64,000 nt of DNA from positions 8,892,001-8,956,000 of the forward strand of contig NC_081807.1 of NCBI RefSeq assembly GCF_030704535.1, given 5' to 3'. This document shows positions 59,300 through 64,000 of this stretch, piece by piece. The number at the start of each line of letters is the position of its first letter. Position 1 is the first letter of the stretch. Both the position numbers and the translations under genes were made by a program. This DNA is from Vitis vinifera (lineage: Eukaryota; Streptophyta; Magnoliopsida; Vitales; Vitaceae). The notes beneath the pieces were generated by a model. The model saw only the letters and a program-made list of their open reading frames with translations, did no database searches and was not told the origin of the DNA.

Positions 59300-60740
59300 A
59301 TGCAGTTTTTGAAACCTCCCCACATACGATTTTCAACCCAACGCCTGACCCTAGCCCACCCATCCCTTGTAGCTTTCTGCAATTGGCATCCTCAACCCTC
59401 ACCTCATCCCCAAAGCGGTAATTTCTTCATTCTCATCCTCCATCCGAGACTACATAGTTGGAAAGACGCTCCACTTTCATTCGACATTGTTGATCTAATC
59501 GAAGGTAACCCTCAACCCAAATTTATTTTGGGTTTTAGGATTTTAATAGAGTAACCGAGTCTCATTTCTCAGTACTTCTCTCTCTAAAACTCTCATTCTC
59601 TATTTTGGTTCACAAATGCAAGTGCTCTGTTTAGGGTTTTTGAGTTCACATGTTGCGGGTCCTAAGATAATTTTAGGATTTCTAGGCTCTATTAAAAGAG
59701 CTATGTGGGTGTTTTTTTTTGTTTGAGTTCATTTTTAAGAAAAAATTTCTAGGCTACTGATTTTGTTTGAGATTACAAAGAATGTGGGTATCGGGTATTT
59801 GGGTTTTTTGTCTCAATGAGACCAAATCAGGAGTATTCAATGGGTGGTTGGGAGTTTAATTTCTATCTTTTGCAACCCTTCCCCTTTTGCAGGAATCAAC
59901 TAAAGCATAAAATAATTCATGACTTCTTGTCTGTTTATTGAAATATAAGAGATTAGGTAGATGGAATTCTAGGGTGGTTTTGAAACATTACCATGCTTTG
60001 AGTCTGCTTTGCGTGTGTCAATGTTATCTAACTTGGTCCTTGCCCTTCAAACGTTTGAAGGTTAAATTTTATCTTGGACCTTTTCTTTTCCTCCTTAAAC
60101 AATACAAACTTTGATGTGCTTCTTGGTCCAAATAAGAATATTGTGTTGGTTGAATTTGTGTAACATCTTTCTCTGTTCCTTTGATGACTATAAAATTTCT
60201 GGATTTTGGTTGAATCAGTAGCTATGCGGCTATGCCATGTTACATAACCTATTTTATTTGGCTTGAGTTTGGACACATGAATTGCCCTGTTTCGGTGATT
60301 CTAAAGAAGAAAGTTAGGGAATTGTCTCTGCGGAGATTGTAGTTTTATGCCATGGATTTTGATGCACAAAGGGTTGTTATTTTGATTGTTGAAGTTCTAT
60401 TTTGTGTTTCATTTAGTACTTTGGAGTCCCTGGAGTACTGTTTGAAAGCTATCTTCTGCAATTATCCGATCATTTAGTGCTTTGGAAGGGAAAGTAATTC
60501 ATGTTCCCACATGAGAACAATGAATTCTAGCTGCATGAGAGGCCATTTGCATCATGGCTGGAGTACTTCACTCCTAAGATAGTTTTCTAGGGTGCCTTTT
60601 AATGTTCTTTTGTGTTTTTCATTGATTTCAATACAATGGATTCTGCTGGAAGAAAATTTGTTTTATCGGATTCCAGTGGGCATAGTTTAATGACCAACAA
60701 TTCTGTAATGACTGTACATTTACACAATGAGACTAGAGTA
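59300..60740. other. Stretch inside the putative Harbinger element, no assigned function
   Basis: An 84-codon plus-strand frame (MQFLKPPHIRFSTQRL...) ends near a possible donor GAAG|GTAACC at about 59504. It was not recognised. Nothing else supported. Confidence 0.3.
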
Positions 60741-60747
60741 GTTTAGT

Positions 60748-60794
60748 AGCAATTCAATGCATCTTGTGAGAAGTTTAGTAGCAATTTAGTGTAG
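60748..60794 (+). repeat. Left arm of a perfect 47-bp inverted repeat
   Basis: AGCAATTCAATGCATCTTGT continuing to AGCAATTTAGTGTAG; its exact reverse complement lies at 61759-61805. The arms bracket the MsrA and NDUFAF5-like fragments. Confidence 0.9.
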
Positions 60795-60957
60795 TTTGTA
60801 ATTATTGATTCGGAACTAAGAAGCAATAACCCTTTTCATAGGTTCCCTTAAGATTTAACAACTAGACTAGAGTAGTTTGTAATTATTGATTCAGAACTAA
60901 GAAGCAAGAACCCCAAACAGAGGTGGAAGTTCCAAACATAAAATTCTATATAATTCA

Positions 60958-61104
60958 TCAACCATAGCATCTGATGGGGTCAGTGCAACCCTTTTCAGCA
61001 AACTGGCATAAGCCTTTACCTCCACCATTTTCCAAATATTGCTGATGGTACTCCTCTGTTCTGTAAAACCTCTTTGCTGGAAGAATTTCAGTTACAATGT
61101 TCTT
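60958..61104 (-). pseudogene. Fragment of methionine sulfoxide reductase A (C-terminal exon)
   Basis: Minus-strand frame of 48 codons plus stop: KNIVTEILPAKRFYRTEEYH, QQYLENGGGKGLC, then GCTDPIRCYG and TGA. This is the C-terminal segment of plant peptide-methionine (S)-S-oxide reductase (TEILPAKxFYxAEEYHQQYL, resolving-Cys tail). The catalytic GCFWG region and all N-terminal parts are absent, and the frame closes at a stop shortly upstream. It cannot encode an active enzyme. Likely a captured fragment, because it sits in a repeat-bounded stretch beside a fragment of another gene. Confidence 0.85.
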
Positions 61105-61631
61105 ATCATTCAAAGGTCCCTTAGTCCTATGAAAATATTCTTAGTTATAAAGCCATACCCTACTAAAAACCTGAAATCTCAGGAACACTTTCGCCAGCAT
61201 GAATTAAGTCTGAAGCATTTTGATCCAAAGGGAAGTGTTCTGATGTTATTTGGGAAGCAACTTTCAACAGAAAATCAATCAAAATGCATATTTACTATAG
61301 CAACTCTTTAAACAGAGTCATCAAGCACTAGACATGATTGCAAGAGTCTTTAACTCAAGAAAGCATGATCCTAAAACTCAAAATCCATTGGAACCCAATA
61401 TGTTGGCAAAACTGCAATCAACAGAGATATCTCGCTCATCAATCTTAAATTCTCAACACATTTTCCAACAACCAAACAGTTAAAACCAAACCCTTTTCTT
61501 TAATCAAGAAAATAAAAACACCCTTTTTTTTATAAGTAATTTCATCGTTTTTTTACATTTCACCTTTTTTATTCTCTATTTATTGTTGGGTCTTGCACTC
61601 ATCCTTTATTGTCAAATGTGGTTTTGTTCCT

Positions 61632-61718
61632 CGGCAGCGTGATTGAGCTGCGTGGTTGGCACATCCGAAGGATTCTTTAGTTGACACAGTTGCTAAGAAT
61701 CTTTTGGATCGATTGGAG
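61632..61718 (+). pseudogene. Exon fragment of an NDUFAF5-like methyltransferase
   Basis: Plus-strand reading RQRD*AAWLAHPKDSLVDTV, then AKNLLDRLE, followed by a donor-like GTACTAG at 61719. It matches the N-terminal exon of the mitochondrial complex I assembly factor NDUFAF5 family (RQRDRAAWL...VDTVAENLLDRLEDC). One codon is TGA where CGA is expected (61644-61646), a CpG-type change. No flanking exons of this gene are found, so it is a fragment, not a gene. Confidence 0.7.
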
Positions 61719-61758
61719 GTACTAGTTTACTTTGGAATTCAAGTTTTTTAGTGCCCAT

Positions 61759-61805
61759 CTACACTAAATTGCTACTAAACTTCTCACAAGATGCATTGAA
61801 TTGCT
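61759..61805 (-). repeat. Right arm of the perfect 47-bp inverted repeat
   Basis: CTACACTAAATTGCTACTAA continuing to GATGCATTGAATTGCT, the exact reverse complement of 60748-60794. Confidence 0.9.
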
Positions 61806-62448
61806 TAGTATCATTTTTTTTTCCTGTATCAAAAGGAAAAAAGACATAAAAGAAGCTGCATAGGTATTATGGAAACTGCATATTGCTAACATTTTCAGTT
61901 TTTTTTTTTTTTTTTTTTTAAGGAAAAGTATATCTTGAGAATGGAACCAGTGGCTTTGAGCACTACTTTGATGATATATTTTAAGCAAATGGAGATTAAT
62001 GTTTTCTAGAACTTTTTTTTTTATAGGCAATGCTTTTCAGAACACAAATTATATTATTGTCCAATTTGATGAACGGTTGTCTTCCACTGTTATACTTTGA
62101 GATATCACTTCCTAGGAAACACTTCATCCATCTCTTGCTCTTTTTGATGTACAGAAATGCACGTGCACATGTATGTGAGCATTCATGTAGACATGTGTTG
62201 GCATAAAAAGTAGTGAATAGGCTGGGTGTAAATGAATATGCTAAAATAAGAAATAAGAGCCAATGAGATATAATCAATGAAATGTAAATAGAGTTTAGCC
62301 TCAAATTCACATAAGAAGGTTACACTAAGTATAAAGCAAGCCATACTCAAACTTTATATTCATGAAGATTTTTATTTTATTTTATTTTATTGTCTCTAAT
62401 TGAAAATTGAAAATTAATCATTAATGTTGGTTGGTTTTTTGTAGAGTA
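61806..62448. other. Stretch upstream of Harbinger ORF1 with a poly(T) run
   Basis: Contains a ~24-T run at about 61900-61919 and TTTTTTTTATAGGCAATGC at 62010, which resembles an antisense LINE tail. No gene. Confidence 0.4.
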
Positions 62449-63188
62449 ATGAGTCAAAATGTTGAGATTAGTAGGGCAAATTGAACTGACCCCATCGAAA
62501 GAAAACACTTTATTGATCTTTGTCTTCAAGAGGCAAACAAAGGCTTTAGATCAGGTGGAGGTTTAAAGTCTAGTGTTTGGCCTCGAATTGTTGAAGAGTT
62601 GGAGAAGTTACTTGGAAAACGTTATACTTTAAAACAACTTAAAAATGGGTGGGATTACATGAAAAGACAATATCTCATTTGGAGTAAAATGATGACTATG
62701 ACAGGACATGGTTACAACTCTATAACCAAAACTTTTGATTGGCCAGCTAAAAAATGGGAAAAATATCTACAGGTAGTTTTTTTATGGATTTGAGTGAATT
62801 TTAAAAATAATTGTCTTATATATGTATACATGACTAATTTGTTGTTTATCTTATAAAATATAGATATCCAGAAGCTAAACAATTCTATTTTAAACCATTA
62901 GCAAATGTGGAAGAATTAGAGGCATTGTTTGGAGGAGTGTTAGCTACTAGGTCTAAAAATTGGAGCTCTGGAGGAGTGATAGCTTCTGGGGCTGAGGAAT
63001 CATCAACACATTCTACATCTATGCCTAGCGAAACTTCAATTAGTTTAGAAGAAGATGAGGATTTGCCAAGAAATACTAATGATGAAGCAGAAGGTTCTAA
63101 GAAAAAACAAAAGAAAGGAAAGAAAGAGCAAACTCAAGAAGAAATGAATAGAATAATGAATGTGTTGGAGAATTTTGAAGGACCCTAA
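62449..63188 (+). pseudogene. PIF/Harbinger ORF1, Myb/SANT-like DNA-binding protein, damaged
   Basis: Exon 1 (62449-62772) starts MSQNVEISRAN and has TGA at codon 12, where the family has Trp (start of the Myb/SANT helix). It then continues HFIDLCLQEANKGFRSGGGL, VWPRIVEELEKLLGKRYTLK and KNGWDYMKRQYLIWSKM, ending at a CAG|GTAGTT donor. Exon 2 (from about 62865 to 63188) has YPEAKQFYFKPLANVEELEA, a Ser/Asp/Glu-rich stretch and a lysine-rich KKKQKKGKKEQTQEEMNR. As read, the junction is out of frame by one base. In PIF/Harbinger elements this protein assists the transposase in binding the ends. Confidence 0.85.
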
Positions 63189-63596
63189 GTCAAAGAATTT
63201 TGAAGAGGCTCTTGACTTATGAGGATCCATTATACTATGTAGCAATTAATTCATTTTGCAAGAAGAAAGAGTATAGAGAGGTGTGGATGGAGATGGAAAG
63301 TGACGAAGAGCGAATGGGATGGATTCAAAGCTTGCGAAAATAACTTTTTGAATATTTGTTTTAGATTTGTGGAATGCATAGGGTATATGACTTATATGAT
63401 GATTTTAATTTGGTACATTTGGTTTGTTTGTTTTGGATATTTGATACATTTAAACTTTTCCAATTATAAAGACTTTCTCTCTACATTTTATTGATATTTG
63501 TTTTGGATATTTGTTACTCATACATTGTTATAACTATTTGATTATATTGTTATGCTTTTATTTCATAACTATTGTTTTTTTATAATAGATATTCTT

Positions 63597-64000
63597 ATGG
63601 AGAATCCTTCACATCACTCAAATAGTTCAAGTTCATCATCATCAAGTGAAGATGAAGATACAAAGTTAGAAGTGACAAGAATTTTTTTTAAAAAAAAGAT
63701 TGGTTGTGTTGTTGCTCAAATTATTAAGTGACTCATCCATTAATAAGGAACGAGTCTCTACTTCATCATTTATAGGTTCACTTTTCATTCAAGAGCTTTT
63801 AAATGGTTCATCTAGCACATGTTATGAACTAATGCGGATGGAAAAACATGGATTTATTTCTTTATGTCACATGTTTCGAGAAAAAGGATGGCTTGTTGAC
63901 AGTAAACATTTGAATGTTGAAGAAAAAATGGTCATGTTTCTTATGACTATTAGTCATAATCTTCGGAATCGATTGATTAAGAATAGATTCCAACACTCAA
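63597..64000 (+). pseudogene. PIF/Harbinger transposase (ORF2), N-terminal part, frameshifted, truncated by window
   Basis: Begins MENPSHHSNSSSSSSSSEDE. A one-base shift near the T/A homopolymers at 63688-63704 moves the reading to the frame LLSDSSINKERVSTSSFIGS, ELLNGSSSTCYELMRMEK, HGFISLCHMFREKGWL, LNVEEKMVMFLMTISHNLRN, RFQHS, which is the helix-turn-helix-like N-terminal region of Harbinger transposases. The DDE catalytic region lies beyond the window. Confidence 0.85.

Larger units (their letters stand above)
59144..64000 (+). mobile_element. PIF/Harbinger DNA transposon, cut by the window end
   Basis: ORF1 (Myb/SANT-like) and the N-terminal part of ORF2 (transposase) lie in order on the plus strand. 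A candidate left end is TTA followed by ATTGATGGTGTTTATTTTTT at about 59141-59164, similar to the MITE end at 5601 and suited to a TTA/TAA target duplication. The right end lies beyond the window, so the left boundary is a guess. The 3.3 kb between this end and ORF1 is unusually long and contains the captured gene fragments. Confidence 0.5.

Noticed and set aside
61140..61330. Possible third captured gene fragment on the minus strand (TSEHFPLDQNASDLIHAGES)
   Set aside because: The frame is short and I could not match it to any family. It may be part of the capture but is unsupported.

Overview
This is a plant nuclear DNA window, AT-rich and full of transposons. The PR-1 proteins, spliced genes with TE-filled introns, and Copia, Gypsy, Harbinger and MULE families point to a woody eudicot. 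The PR-1 sequences look most like grapevine (Vitis); that is recognition from memory, not a search result.

Layout. 1-2077 is AT-rich with no gene seen. 2078-4850 holds a family of repeats built from degenerate CGATATTTCGG-like words, present as one full copy and one inverted partial copy. 5601-5906 is a Tourist-type MITE. 7380-14831 contains the one spliced housekeeping gene I can reconstruct (five exons, 208 aa, NOPCHAP1/DUF4598-like). Its second intron is 5.2 kb and carries a MULE with a 9-bp target duplication, a LINE fragment and a CT microsatellite. A decayed duplicate of its exon 3 lies upstream of exon 1. 15.3-16.8 kb holds a SINE-like repeat and another CGATAT-family copy.

17.5-57.8 kb is a PR-1 (CAP superfamily) cluster, all on the minus strand: one divergent intact gene (17520-18011), three near-identical intact genes (28848-29333, 45151-45636, 49937-50422) and one pseudogene with two nonsense codons (57268-57771). 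The three similar genes lie in large tandem blocks. Block I (about 18.3-26.8 kb) has lost its PR-1 gene, blocks II (26.8-32.6), III (40.1-46.1) and IV (46.1-53.2) keep theirs, and block V (53.2-54.2) is a stub. Insertions split the blocks: a Copia element with matching target duplications (22205-25803) nested in an older minus-strand Copia relic, a 2.8-kb Gypsy derivative whose only frame joins gag directly to an integrase-tail chromodomain (32794-35584), and a 3.3-kb probable solo LTR carrying a ~180-bp tandem array rich in ACCGGTT (36648-39919). Blocks III and IV share an older Gypsy integrase relic.

59.1-64 kb is a PIF/Harbinger element running off the window end (Myb/SANT-like ORF1 and the start of the transposase, both damaged). 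Upstream of ORF1, between two perfect 47-bp inverted repeats, lie exon fragments of two unrelated cellular genes on opposite strands: the C-terminus of a methionine sulfoxide reductase A and an exon of an NDUFAF5-like methyltransferase. This looks like DNA-level gene-fragment capture. With the gag-chromodomain frame it is the most unusual content of the window.
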